The notes beneath the pieces were generated by a model, which saw only the letters and a program-made list of their open reading frames with translations, made no database searches and was not told where the DNA came from. From CAKOSP01 sp964370545 (lineage in GTDB: Bacteria; Bacillota_I; Bacilli_A; RF39; UBA660), in contig CAYJJQ010000001.1 of assembly GCA_964370545.1 (NCBI GenBank), forward strand, positions 62,001-126,000: 64,000 bases of DNA, in the 5' to 3' direction. Positions 7,875 through 16,239 of the stretch are shown here, in pieces; within the stretch, counting starts at the first letter, position 1, and the number at the start of each line of letters is the position of its first letter. The translations under genes and the position numbers were made by a program.

Positions 7875-9099
7875 ATTCTACAGCTCTCATTACACCAGAA
7901 TAAGTATAGCCTTCTAATGTTTTAGAAGTATGCCATTTTTCTTCTTCTGTTGTATTAGTTCTTGTTCTTCCTGTTGGTTCATAATTATCAACATCATCAT
8001 ACCACCCAGTTGAACTCCATACAGTTTCAGCATCCTCTTCAGTATACTCAACTTGGAATTTTAGTGGTACAGCAAATAAATTAATACCATATTTAGAAAA
8101 GTAATAACTATCTACATTTCTAGCATTATGCATTTCTATTTCTATATCTACATAATATCTTCCAGATTTTTCATAAACTCTACTGATATCAAAATCAAAG
8201 TTTGAACTAGTAAGTGCTATATCTTTAAATGTATATTCATCAAGTGAGTAAACATTGTAATCTTCATTGTTTCCAACATGTAATATATCTTCATCTCTAG
8301 TTTCTAAGTATTTTCTATAATCAGTAAATCCGCTTGAGAAATATGAATCAGCTACTATTGTAGCATCCTCAATATCTAGACCTCTTAAATTAGTAAGTTC
8401 TAATGTATACTCATAATCAAGTCCAGTAAACTCATATGTATCAGATACCCATCCAGTTGTATAGTATTGATAACTATCTACTGGTACGTATTCTTTTTCT
8501 ACAGTTTCAATTTCTTTAACTAGTAAATATTCATATTTTGTTTCAGGATCTGGTGTTGGTTCAGGCTTTGGTGTTGGAGTAGGTGTAGGTGTTGGTGTAG
8601 GTGTTGGTTTGTATGTTACTACAAACGAACTAGTACAATTCTCACAAACGACATTACAATTAACAGTACATTCAGTTTCTTGAATAGTAGTTAATATATA
8701 ATCAGTTTCTCCTCCACAGCTTAGTTGAACTTTTAGTGAATAATTATTATCCGCTATTTTAGTTACTTTAACATAACTATCTTCTAAACTACAAGATTTC
8801 CCATTATCAGTAAAATCAATTACTAATTTTTGATTAATCATATTTCCTAAAGTAAGTGTTATTTCTTCATTTATGGCTTTAGGTAAATTACCTTCGTGAA
8901 AATATCCTTCAGCAGCTACTTTCATTTCACTAATTTTATTTCTATATTCCATATTATCAGAACTACTAAATGCTGAGTTATTACCACCCGCAAGTGCTCC
9001 TACTATTAAAAATATAATTATAACTACAACTAATACTATAGCTGTTTTAATACCGACTGAAGCCCAGTTGATACTTCTTTTCGAACTTTCTTCGTACAT
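7873..9099 (-). CDS. Membrane-anchored surface protein with pseudopilin-like domain and Pro-Thr linker
   Basis: A 408-residue protein: short cytoplasmic start, membrane segment at about 17-38, a roughly 100-residue domain (MKVAAEGYF, NLP, FTDNGKSC, LSCGG), a (PT)n linker (about 168-187), then a 200-residue beta-rich C-terminal domain ending WHTSKTLEGYTYSG. The first domain recalls soluble pseudopilin folds (helix with AAxxYF, then NLP). I have seen this pattern in gut Bacilli proteins without a named function. It is a paralogue of the next gene upstream. It has its own promoter and terminator. Likely exposed on the surface; ligand unknown. Confidence 0.75.
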   Translation of the reverse strand: MYEESSKRSINWASVGIKTAIVLVVVIIIFLIVGALAGGNNSAFSSSDNMEYRNKISEMKVAAEGYFHEGNLPKAINEEITLTLGNMINQKLVIDFTDNGKSCSLEDSYVKVTKIADNNYSLKVQLSCGGETDYILTTIQETECTVNCNVVCENCTSSFVVTYKPTPTPTPTPTPTPKPEPTPDPETKYEYLLVKEIETVEKEYVPVDSYQYYTTGWVSDTYEFTGLDYEYTLELTNLRGLDIEDATIVADSYFSSGFTDYRKYLETRDEDILHVGNNEDYNVYSLDEYTFKDIALTSSNFDFDISRVYEKSGRYYVDIEIEMHNARNVDSYYFSKYGINLFAVPLKFQVEYTEEDAETVWSSTGWYDDVDNYEPTGRTRTNTTEEEKWHTSKTLEGYTYSGVMRAVE

Positions 9100-9144
9100 T
9101 TTTATACCCCCTTAAAGTATTTCAACGACAAGTTGCTTGTTACA

Positions 9145-9173
9145 ATTATAACACAAATGTAACATATTAGCAA
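9145..9173 (-). promoter_or_regulatory. Promoter of the Pro-Thr linker surface protein
   Basis: On the minus strand TTGCTA (9173-9168), a 17-nt spacer and TATAAT (9150-9145) lie 46 nt before the ATG. A GGGGG ribosome binding site follows. Confidence 0.7.
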
Positions 9174-9203
9174 CAACTTTTTTTTGTGTTATGTAAATAT
9201 TCG

Positions 9204-9234
9204 TAAAAAAAGCTTTAATATGACAATTAAAGCT
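9204..9234 (-). terminator. Intrinsic terminator of the Asp-rich linker gene
   Basis: On the minus strand a 9-bp stem AGCTTTAAT/ATTAAAGCT with a 6-nt loop is followed by seven T. It begins inside the stop codon of the gene. Confidence 0.82.
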
Positions 9235-10561
9235 ATTCTTTTATTCTAAATTTACCTGTATAACTGTAACCAGCTAGTGTTTTTGCATAATGCCATACTT
9301 CTTCTGTATCAGTTATTTCTTTAAATTGATCTGTTCCAATATGGCTATTATCTTCCATAATTTGTTCTAAGTAATCAGTAGATTCAATGCTTATATATCT
9401 ACAAGCTACATCTTCTTCAGCAAATTGAATAGAAAATGTTATTGGAATAAAATATACATTTAAACCAATTTCATCAGACCAGTGTCCTCTCATAGGATAG
9501 GGGTCCTGTTTAATTTCTATGTCTATATCTATATAATAATTACCAAATCTTTCATACAGTTCACTTCTATCAAAAGTATAATGTATATTTCTAACTAAGT
9601 TATGATCTTTCATATCTTTTTCACTTATATCCATGACATCTAAAGTATTAGCACTAGAATTATATTTTACATTATGATTTTTATCATCTAAATAATTTTC
9701 AAAATCATCTCCAGTAAATTCATCTGTTTTATAGTTTGTATAATATATATCGTAATGATCTAAATTAGTAAGTTCTACGGTATAGCTAAATGTATCTCCT
9801 TTATCTACAGTAATAGGTACGTATATAGCTGTATAATATTGATAGTATTCAGAAGGGCATATTTCTTGAAATAACAAATCTTTTTCTCTAGTCATTAAAT
9901 ATTCATATGTTGTGTCCACATCATCATCTTTATCATCATCATTCACATCATCATCATCTTTATCATCATCATCATCTTTATCATCGTCATCATTCACATC
10001 ATCATCATCGTTATCTTTGTTATCATCGTTATCTTTGTCATCGTCATCATCATCAGGAGTTGGCTTCGGAGTAGGTTTAGTAGTATTGTTATTATCATCG
10101 TCAGGCTCATTATCAGTATCATCATCTTCATGTTCAATTACAAAATCCACACCATCAATAGTAGTAAGTATATAATCATTTTCATCACCACAATCAAGTG
10201 CAACTTTAAGAGCGTAATTATTATCAAGTAATTTAGTGACTCTAACATAACTTTCATTTAAGTCACATGATTTTCCTTTATCGGTAAAATCAATTACCAT
10301 TTTTCTATTAATCATATCTTCAAGTGATAATTCAAATGTTTCACCAACTTCATCTGGTAGGTTATCATTTTGATAATAATTTAAAGCAGCATTTTTCATA
10401 TCAGCTATCTGACTGTGATAAATTAAATTATTGTCGTTATCATTATTAAATAAAAGTAATATAATAAAAATAATAATTAATATTACTGCCAATCCAATAA
10501 TAAATATAAGATTACCCGAATAATTTTTGTTTAATTTTTTCTTAGTATTTTTTTTGCTCAT
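9233..10561 (-). CDS. Membrane-anchored surface protein with pseudopilin-like domain and Asp-rich linker
   Basis: A 442-residue paralogue of the neighbouring gene. It has a basic N-terminus, a membrane segment at about 18-40, the same first domain (IADMKNAALNYY, NLP, FTDKGKSC, LDCG) and a related C-terminal domain ending WHYAKTLAGYSYTG. In between is a 70-residue linker made almost only of Asp, Asn, Lys and Val instead of Pro-Thr. The acidic linker could bind Ca or keep the C-terminal domain away from the wall. GGGGGG precedes the start. Duplication followed by linker replacement is the simplest history. Confidence 0.75.
   Translation of the reverse strand: MSKKNTKKKLNKNYSGNLIFIIGLAVILIIIFIILLLFNNDNDNNLIYHSQIADMKNAALNYYQNDNLPDEVGETFELSLEDMINRKMVIDFTDKGKSCDLNESYVRVTKLLDNNYALKVALDCGDENDYILTTIDGVDFVIEHEDDDTDNEPDDDNNNTTKPTPKPTPDDDDDDKDNDDNKDNDDDDVNDDDDKDDDDDKDDDDVNDDDKDDDVDTTYEYLMTREKDLLFQEICPSEYYQYYTAIYVPITVDKGDTFSYTVELTNLDHYDIYYTNYKTDEFTGDDFENYLDDKNHNVKYNSSANTLDVMDISEKDMKDHNLVRNIHYTFDRSELYERFGNYYIDIDIEIKQDPYPMRGHWSDEIGLNVYFIPITFSIQFAEEDVACRYISIESTDYLEQIMEDNSHIGTDQFKEITDTEEVWHYAKTLAGYSYTGKFRIKE
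9916..10052 (-). repeat. Asp-encoding trinucleotide repeat tract
   Basis: The plus strand shows repeated TCA/TCT/TCG triplets (minus strand GAT/GAC), with interspersed TTA and TTC, encoding the poly-Asp linker. Because units are multiples of three, slippage would change linker length without breaking the frame. The opposite strand is an artefactual Ser-rich open frame. Confidence 0.85.
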
Positions 10562-10615
10562 TACGAATTCCCCCCTTCAGGTACTTTAAGCAACATAGCC
10601 CTCTTTATTAACTTA

Positions 10616-10644
10616 ACTATAGCATATCAATTTTATTAAATCAA
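10616..10644 (-). promoter_or_regulatory. Promoter of the Asp-rich linker surface protein
   Basis: On the minus strand TTGATT (10644-10639) and TATAGT (10621-10616) are spaced by 17 nt, about 55 nt before the ATG. Confidence 0.65.
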
Positions 10645-10706
10645 GACTCAAAATAATATGACAAGCAATATAAAATATGTTAATATTTATATATAAGGAG
10701 ATAATA

Positions 10707-11603
10707 ATGAGTTTAAAAATAGAGAAACTAAATAAAAGTTATGGAAGCAAAAAAGTAGTTGATGATTTATCATTTGAAGTACTTAAACCAGCATGCTTTG
10801 GTTTATTAGGTACTAATGGAGCAGGTAAAACAACAACTATAAGAATGATTCTTGAAATATTAAAAAAAGATTCTGGAACAATAAAATGGAAAAATGAAGA
10901 AATAGTTGGATTAAATAGCACATTTGGTTACTTACCAGAAGAAAGAGGCCTTTATCCTAAAAGTAAAATATATGATCAAATAATGTATTTTGCTAATTTA
11001 AAAGGAATTGATAAAGAACAAGCTGATGAAAAAATAGCATACTGGTTAAAAAGATTAGATGTTGAAGAATATAAATATATGACTCCTGATAAATTATCAA
11101 AAGGAAATCAGCAAAAAATACAGTTTATATTAAGTGTTCTTCACGATCCAGAATTAATTATTTTAGATGAACCTTTTAGTGGATTAGATCCAGTTAATAC
11201 AGAACTTCTTAAAAATGTAATTAATGAATTAGTAGATCAGAATAAATTTATTATTATGTCTTCTCATCAAATGAGTTCTATTGAAGAATTCTGTTCTGAT
11301 TTATTAATACTTCATAAAGGAAAAACAGTATTAAAAGGTAATTTAAAAGAAATTAAAAATAGTTATGAGGCTAAAGAAGTTATTTTAGAAACCAATGATA
11401 ATATAGATAAATTATTAAAAGATAATAAATATAAAGTATTAAGTAGAAATGATGATGAGTATATTGTGGCAATAAATAAAAAAGAAGATAGTACTAAATT
11501 ATTAAATATATTAACAAAAAATAAAATAAATATAATTAAGTATGAACTTAAAAGACCAACACTACATGATATATTTGTAGAGAAAGTAGAAGGGGTAAAT
11601 TAA
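10707..11603 (+). CDS. ABC transporter ATP-binding protein (NatA/CcmA-like)
   Basis: A 298-residue ABC ATPase. Walker A GTNGAGKTT is near residue 35, the signature LSKGNQQK near 130-137 and Walker B LIILDEPF near 150-157, with a C-terminal extension of about 80 residues typical of ABC-2 exporters (NatA, drug or polysaccharide exporters). ATG at 10707 is chosen because AAGGAG lies 6 nt upstream; a longer frame from 10677 lacks a ribosome site. It is paired with the permease gene one base downstream. The substrate is unknown; Na+, a drug or a peptide are common for this class. Confidence 0.9.
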   Translation: MSLKIEKLNKSYGSKKVVDDLSFEVLKPACFGLLGTNGAGKTTTIRMILEILKKDSGTIKWKNEEIVGLNSTFGYLPEERGLYPKSKIYDQIMYFANLKGIDKEQADEKIAYWLKRLDVEEYKYMTPDKLSKGNQQKIQFILSVLHDPELIILDEPFSGLDPVNTELLKNVINELVDQNKFIIMSSHQMSSIEEFCSDLLILHKGKTVLKGNLKEIKNSYEAKEVILETNDNIDKLLKDNKYKVLSRNDDEYIVAINKKEDSTKLLNILTKNKINIIKYELKRPTLHDIFVEKVEGVN

Positions 11604-11604
11604 A

Positions 11605-12852
11605 ATGAAGGATATATTTATAGTAGGTAAGTTTACTATTAAAGAAACTATTAAGAAAAAAGCTTTTATTATTACAAATATAATCTTATTAGGAATAATT
11701 TTAGTTATAGTTAATATTCCTAACATAATAAAAATATTTGAAATAGATGTTGAGAACTTTATAGTAGAAAGAATAAAAATTATAGATCCTACTAATGTAT
11801 TTGAAGGATCTATAAGCAATTATGCTGAATCTGATGCATTATATACTATTGATGTATTATTAAAAGATGTATCTGAAGATAACATTATTAAAGATATAGA
11901 AGAAAGTGAAACTGATAGTATTATTTATATTAGTAATGAAAATAACTTATTAGATATTAAATATTATTCAAGTAATGGAATACTTAATAGTAATGCATCA
12001 ACAATTATCAACACTCTTAATACAATATATAAAGATATTCAAATAAGTAGATTAGATCTAACTAATGAACAGTTAGAAGCTATTTATCCACAATTAAATA
12101 TAGAAAATATAGCAACAGATGAAAATTCTAGTTCAGTAGATTCAGAAACATCAATGGGTGTTGGTAGTGTATTATCTATGGTACTGTTTTTAACTGTATA
12201 TTTATTTGCATATCAAGTGTCAACTGCTGTAACAACAGAGAAGACTTCAAAAATAGTTGAAACTTTATTAACATCAACTAAACCAAAAAATATTATTTTA
12301 GGAAAAACATATGGAGTAGGTTTATTAGGTTTATTACAAATAATAACTTTATTATTATTTACATTTATAAGTGCCTATCTATTTTTACCTAATGATATAA
12401 TTAATGATTTGATAGCATCACTAAATATAGCAACCCCTTTAATAATAATATCGATGTTATATTTTATACTTGCATACTTATTATTCGCATTCTTATTTGC
12501 TTTATCTGGAGCAATGGTAAATAGAATAGAAGATGTACAAATAGCTAATATGCCTATAAATTTAGTTTTAGTAATAGGATTTTACTTAGGATATTTTACT
12601 CTTTTTGACACAACAGGAATATTAAATGTAATATCTTCTTATTTACCAATATCATCGGCATTTTCAATGCCTACAAGATATGTGCTTGAATCTGCAAGTA
12701 TATCATCAGTTATTATTTCTCTAGTTATATTAGTAGTAACTATTATAATTATTGCAAAAGTATCTATTAGAATATATTCTAATGCAATATTAAATAATGG
12801 AAGTAAAATGAATATGAAAGATTTAATAAAATTATATAAACAGAAAAATTAA
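11605..12852 (+). CDS. ABC-2 type permease (NatB-like)
   Basis: A 415-residue protein with a first membrane helix near 20-40, a roughly 150-residue extracellular domain and five or six C-terminal helices (residues about 190-395), the NatB/ABC-2 layout. The motif TTEKTSKIVETLLTSTKP after the second helix is characteristic of this family. It forms the exporter with the ATPase immediately upstream. Pump substrate cannot be told from sequence. No terminator is visible before the next promoter at 12854. Confidence 0.88.
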   Translation: MKDIFIVGKFTIKETIKKKAFIITNIILLGIILVIVNIPNIIKIFEIDVENFIVERIKIIDPTNVFEGSISNYAESDALYTIDVLLKDVSEDNIIKDIEESETDSIIYISNENNLLDIKYYSSNGILNSNASTIINTLNTIYKDIQISRLDLTNEQLEAIYPQLNIENIATDENSSSVDSETSMGVGSVLSMVLFLTVYLFAYQVSTAVTTEKTSKIVETLLTSTKPKNIILGKTYGVGLLGLLQIITLLLFTFISAYLFLPNDIINDLIASLNIATPLIIISMLYFILAYLLFAFLFALSGAMVNRIEDVQIANMPINLVLVIGFYLGYFTLFDTTGILNVISSYLPISSAFSMPTRYVLESASISSVIISLVILVVTIIIIAKVSIRIYSNAILNNGSKMNMKDLIKLYKQKN

Positions 12853-12853
12853 A

Positions 12854-12881
12854 TTGACAAATAGAAAAAAAATACTATAAT
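12854..12881 (+). promoter_or_regulatory. Near-consensus promoter of the murC-sigma-glycan operon
   Basis: Perfect TTGACA (12854-12859) and TATAAT (12876-12881) with a 16-nt spacer. The start of transcription would be near 12888, only about 15 nt before the first ATG. Confidence 0.82.
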
Positions 12882-12902
12882 AATGGTAGTTTGGGTGGTT
12901 GT

Positions 12903-13283
12903 ATGAAAGAAATATACGAAAAAGAATATAGTGAAGGATTAATATATGATAATGCATTTAAAACACTAATTTATTCTAGATTAAGTGCTATGTATGATTT
13001 TTATAATTTAATTGCAAATTATGATGATGCTACTATGCTGCCAGCAGCAAGTGGAACTTTAAAAAATTATAAAAAAGGTTTGGTAACTATGATGAATCTT
13101 TACTTACTTCTTTCATTTCCATCTAATAACCAAAAACTAAATAAAACAATATATGATAATTTAATAACAACTTCAATCAGATTAGAAGCAATTACAAAAG
13201 AGTTTTCTGCTGATTTGATTGATCAATCAACAGAAATGATTAATTTATTACTAGATATAGAAGAAGATGAAAGAAGCTTATAA
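12903..13283 (+). CDS. Unknown small helical protein, first of a pair
   Basis: A 126-residue, probably all-helical acidic protein without membrane segment or Cys motif. I do not recognise it. It starts at ATG 12903 behind GGGTGG; a TTG at 12891 in the same frame is a weaker choice because it overlaps the ribosome site. The stop shares a base with the next start (TAATG). The next protein has the same length and a similar stretch (NQKLNKTIYDNL here, NQFINKELYDKL there), so the two are probably diverged duplicates that may form a heterodimer. Confidence 0.7.
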   Translation: MKEIYEKEYSEGLIYDNAFKTLIYSRLSAMYDFYNLIANYDDATMLPAASGTLKNYKKGLVTMMNLYLLLSFPSNNQKLNKTIYDNLITTSIRLEAITKEFSADLIDQSTEMINLLLDIEEDERSL

Positions 13284-13663
13284 TGTACATTTCTTTTGAT
13301 GATTTTAAACAGTATAAAACTACACTTATAAATGATGATAATTATATAGATAAGCTTATGACTTTAAATGGTGAAATTGAAGAATGCTTAGATATTTTTC
13401 GAGTGGGAAAAAATAAAGGAATACTAGAATTCGAAGATGATTTAATAAAAGAGATTAAAAAAATGAATGTTGCTTTAAGTAGTATTTTAGTTTTTTTACA
13501 CTATAGTTCTACAAACCAATTTATTAATAAGGAATTATATGATAAACTAGTATTATATATAGTAACACTTAGTATTGGTGTTGAAAGTGAGTATGAAGAA
13601 GTAATGAATCAGTTAAGGGAATATTTAGAAAGTATTGCTGATGATTACGAAAGAAAGTTGTGA
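13283..13663 (+). CDS. Unknown small helical protein, second of a pair
   Basis: A 126-residue acidic helical protein, coupled by TAATG to its likely paralogue and followed 4 nt later by murC. No catalytic motif is visible. Position at the head of an operon with murC and a sigma factor suggests a cell-envelope or cell-cycle link, but nothing in the sequence shows the mechanism. A toxin-antitoxin pair was considered; the similarity of the two products speaks against it. Confidence 0.7.
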   Translation: MYISFDDFKQYKTTLINDDNYIDKLMTLNGEIEECLDIFRVGKNKGILEFEDDLIKEIKKMNVALSSILVFLHYSSTNQFINKELYDKLVLYIVTLSIGVESEYEEVMNQLREYLESIADDYERKL

Positions 13664-13667
13664 TAAA

Positions 13668-14978
13668 ATGAAAAAATATTATTGTCTTGGGATAAAGGGC
13701 GCAGGAATGTCTACGCTTGCTCAAATATTACATGATTTAGGTAACGAAGTAATTGGATATGATGATGTAACTGATTATAAGTTTACAGAAGATAATTTAA
13801 TAAAAAGAAACATTAAAATATATAGTGATGATAGTTTAAAATTAAATGATGATATTATATTAACTTATAGTGCAGCTTTTAGCTTAGATCATAAAGAAAT
13901 AATAAGAGCAAAAAATTCTGGTATAAAAATTCAAAAGTATAATGAAATTATTGCGGAAGTTATAGATTTATTTTCAAGTATTGGTGTAAGTGGTACTCAT
14001 GGAAAAACTACTACTTCATCAATGATAAAACATATTTTAGAAAATGAAATTGGATGTAATTATTTTGTAGGTGCTGGAGAAGGTAAAGTAAATAAGGAAA
14101 ATAAATATTTTGTAGTTGAATCAGATGAATTTAATAGACATTTTACTTTATATAAACCAGCGTATTCAGTAATTACTAATATTGAAGAAGAGCACATGGA
14201 AATATATAAAGATATAGAAGATATAAAAAGTGCCTTTGAAATATTTGCAAATAATACAAGTGAGTTAGTAGTTGCTTGTGGTGATAATTTAAATGTTAGA
14301 AATTTAAATTATCAAAAGCCAGTTAAATTTTATGGTTTTAACGAGGATAATACTGTTGTTATAAAAAACGTTAAATTAACAGAAACTGGATCTAACTTTG
14401 ATTTATATGAAGATAATAAATTAATAGGTAATTTTGATTTACCAATGTTTGGTAAACATATGGTACTTAATTCAGTAGCTGCTATTATAATTACAAGTAT
14501 GTTAGGAATAAGTGTTGATAAAATAAAAAAACATTTAAATTCTTTTGAAAATGCAACAAGAAGATTTGCAGAAATCAAAATGAATGATATAATCATCATA
14601 GATGATTATGCACATCATCCTACTGAAATTAAAGTTACTTTAGAAGCAGTTAGACAAAAGTATCCAACTAAAAAATTAGTTGCAGTATTTAAACCTAATA
14701 CATATTCAAGAACAAAAGATTTTAAAGAAGATTTTATTAGTTCTTTAAGTATTGCTGATAAAGTTTATTTAACTCCTATAGATAGTAATAGAGAGAAAAG
14801 TGAGAATTACCCAGGTATATCATCATTTAATATAATAAATGGTATAGATAATGCTGAATTAATTGATTTAGATACAATTAATAAATTAGAAATATATAAA
14901 GACTCTGTTATATGTTTTATGAGCTGTGCATATGTAGATAAGCTTATTAAAAAATATCAAGAGTTAATAAGAAATTAA
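13668..14978 (+). CDS. murC: UDP-N-acetylmuramate--L-alanine ligase
   Basis: A 436-residue Mur ligase that adds L-Ala to UDP-MurNAc in the cytoplasm. The MurC N-terminal dinucleotide-like motif is LGIKGAGMSTLA (residues 5-16). The ATP loop SGTHGKTTTS lies near 108-117, and the Mur C-terminal domain has DDYAHHPTEI. Length is close to the family norm (about 440-490). ATG 13668 fits the MurC start (MKKYYCLGIKG); an in-frame start 33 nt earlier falls inside the previous gene and would add an atypical leader. With murE at 54247 it shows the organism makes peptidoglycan. Confidence 0.92.
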   Translation: MKKYYCLGIKGAGMSTLAQILHDLGNEVIGYDDVTDYKFTEDNLIKRNIKIYSDDSLKLNDDIILTYSAAFSLDHKEIIRAKNSGIKIQKYNEIIAEVIDLFSSIGVSGTHGKTTTSSMIKHILENEIGCNYFVGAGEGKVNKENKYFVVESDEFNRHFTLYKPAYSVITNIEEEHMEIYKDIEDIKSAFEIFANNTSELVVACGDNLNVRNLNYQKPVKFYGFNEDNTVVIKNVKLTETGSNFDLYEDNKLIGNFDLPMFGKHMVLNSVAAIIITSMLGISVDKIKKHLNSFENATRRFAEIKMNDIIIIDDYAHHPTEIKVTLEAVRQKYPTKKLVAVFKPNTYSRTKDFKEDFISSLSIADKVYLTPIDSNREKSENYPGISSFNIINGIDNAELIDLDTINKLEIYKDSVICFMSCAYVDKLIKKYQELIRN

Positions 14979-14989
14979 AGGAGAGTAAA

Positions 14990-15559
14990 ATGGAAAATTT
15001 TGATACTAGAGAATTTATAAAATCATTAATAGTACCTGTTATAGTATTGCTACTTATAACTACTACTATATTTGTATATGTTAATTATATAAGAAAACCT
15101 TATTCAGATGAAGAAATATTTAAATATGGTAATGTAACTAAAGTAGAAGAAAACAAGTTTTATTTAGGATCAGGAGAATTATTTGAAATAGATTCTGAAA
15201 CTACTTATACAAATAGTAGAGATGATATAGAATTAACTGAAGATATATTAGAAGATAATTATGTAGAATTTAAATATATAACTAATGGAGAAACTAATTT
15301 AGTTACAGATATTACTTTAAATATTAATCCAGTATTTGTAGGAACTATTATAGAGGTTACTAACTTAAAAGCAGTAGTAGAACCTAATGAAGATGAAACG
15401 TATATTAGATCTAGTGCAGATAAAGTATATGTATCACTACCTGATAATTCAAATTATAGTGTAGGTGATGTAATAACTGTTAGATATGATGGAAGATTAA
15501 TGGAAAGTTATCCACTTCAAATAATAACAAAATCAGTAGATGGAGTAGTGGTTAGTTAA
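14990..15559 (+). CDS. Unknown single-pass membrane protein
   Basis: A 189-residue protein with a membrane segment at about 13-34 and an extracellular acidic, beta-rich domain with no Cys. RBS AAAGGAGAG is well placed. It is unrecognised. Its TAA shares a base with the ATG of the sigma-factor gene, so the two are translated together. An anti-sigma or signal-sensing role is possible from topology and coupling, but the cytoplasmic part (about 12 residues) is very short for an anti-sigma factor. Confidence 0.7.
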   Translation: MENFDTREFIKSLIVPVIVLLLITTTIFVYVNYIRKPYSDEEIFKYGNVTKVEENKFYLGSGELFEIDSETTYTNSRDDIELTEDILEDNYVEFKYITNGETNLVTDITLNINPVFVGTIIEVTNLKAVVEPNEDETYIRSSADKVYVSLPDNSNYSVGDVITVRYDGRLMESYPLQIITKSVDGVVVS

Positions 15560-16197
15560 TGGAGCTTGAAAAAACTATTCTTCTTACGCCAGAAGAAGAA
15601 AAGGATTTATTTTCAAGATATAAAAATGGGGAAAAACAATTAGAAGAAAGATTAATTCTTAGTAATATGGGTTTAGTATATTTCATAATGCATAAATATA
15701 AAAAAAATTCTCCCTATGAAGAAGAAGATTTAGTACAATATGGAATAGAAGCTTTAATAAAAGCAGTAAGAAAATTTGATGTAGATAAAGGTGTAAGATT
15801 TAATTCTTATGCATTTATGGTAATAGAAAAATATCTTATTACTCTTTATAATAAAAGAGATAAATCTCTTGATACGCATGTAGTAACATCATTAAATGAA
15901 TTAATAGGTGATTCAGAAACTGAATTAGGTAGTTTACTAGAAGATACTGATATAATACTCGAAAGTAATATTTTTAAAGAGCAAGACAAAGAAACAGTAG
16001 CTAAACTTTTTGAAGCTTTAACTGATAGAGAAAGACTAATTATTTCATATAAGTATGGATTTACTGGCACAGTATATAGTTATAGACAAATAAAAACTAT
16101 ATTAAATATATCAGTAGAAAGAATAAGACAAATAGAATTTAAAGCCTTAAGAAAAATGAGAATTATGAATGAAAAAAATAACATTGCAACTAGATAA
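15559..16197 (+). CDS. RNA polymerase sigma factor, sigma-70 family (group 3/4-like)
   Basis: A 212-residue sigma factor. Region 2 includes EERLILSNMGLVYFIMHKY, DLVQYGIEALIKAVRKFD and the 2.3-2.4 stretch FNSYAFMVIEKYL. Region 4 has LTDRERLIISYKYG and the helix-turn-helix YSYRQIKTILNISVERIRQIEFKALRKMR. Region 1 is absent and region 3 seems reduced, so it is an alternative, not housekeeping, factor. Its regulon is unknown. Location between murC and surface-glycan genes, and coupling to a membrane protein, make envelope control plausible. Confidence 0.88.
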   Translation: MELEKTILLTPEEEKDLFSRYKNGEKQLEERLILSNMGLVYFIMHKYKKNSPYEEEDLVQYGIEALIKAVRKFDVDKGVRFNSYAFMVIEKYLITLYNKRDKSLDTHVVTSLNELIGDSETELGSLLEDTDIILESNIFKEQDKETVAKLFEALTDRERLIISYKYGFTGTVYSYRQIKTILNISVERIRQIEFKALRKMRIMNEKNNIATR

Positions 16198-16206
16198 TGT
16201 TATTTT
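16175..16206 (+). terminator. Hairpin at the end of the sigma-factor gene
   Basis: An 11-bp AAAATAACATT/AATGTTATTTT stem with a 10-nt loop ends in T residues and includes the stop codon. It may partly separate the upstream genes from the glycan genes. Confidence 0.65.
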
Positions 16207-16239
16207 TTAATGATATAATAAAAATAGAAATGAGGTATT

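Noticed and set aside
9912..10175. Ser-rich open frame on the plus strand
   Set aside because: It is the complement of the Asp-coding repeat of the real minus-strand gene and has no ribosome site.
12903..13663. Toxin-antitoxin pair
   Set aside because: The two products are alike in length and partly in sequence, with no nuclease or DNA-binding motif, and they precede essential murC in one operon.
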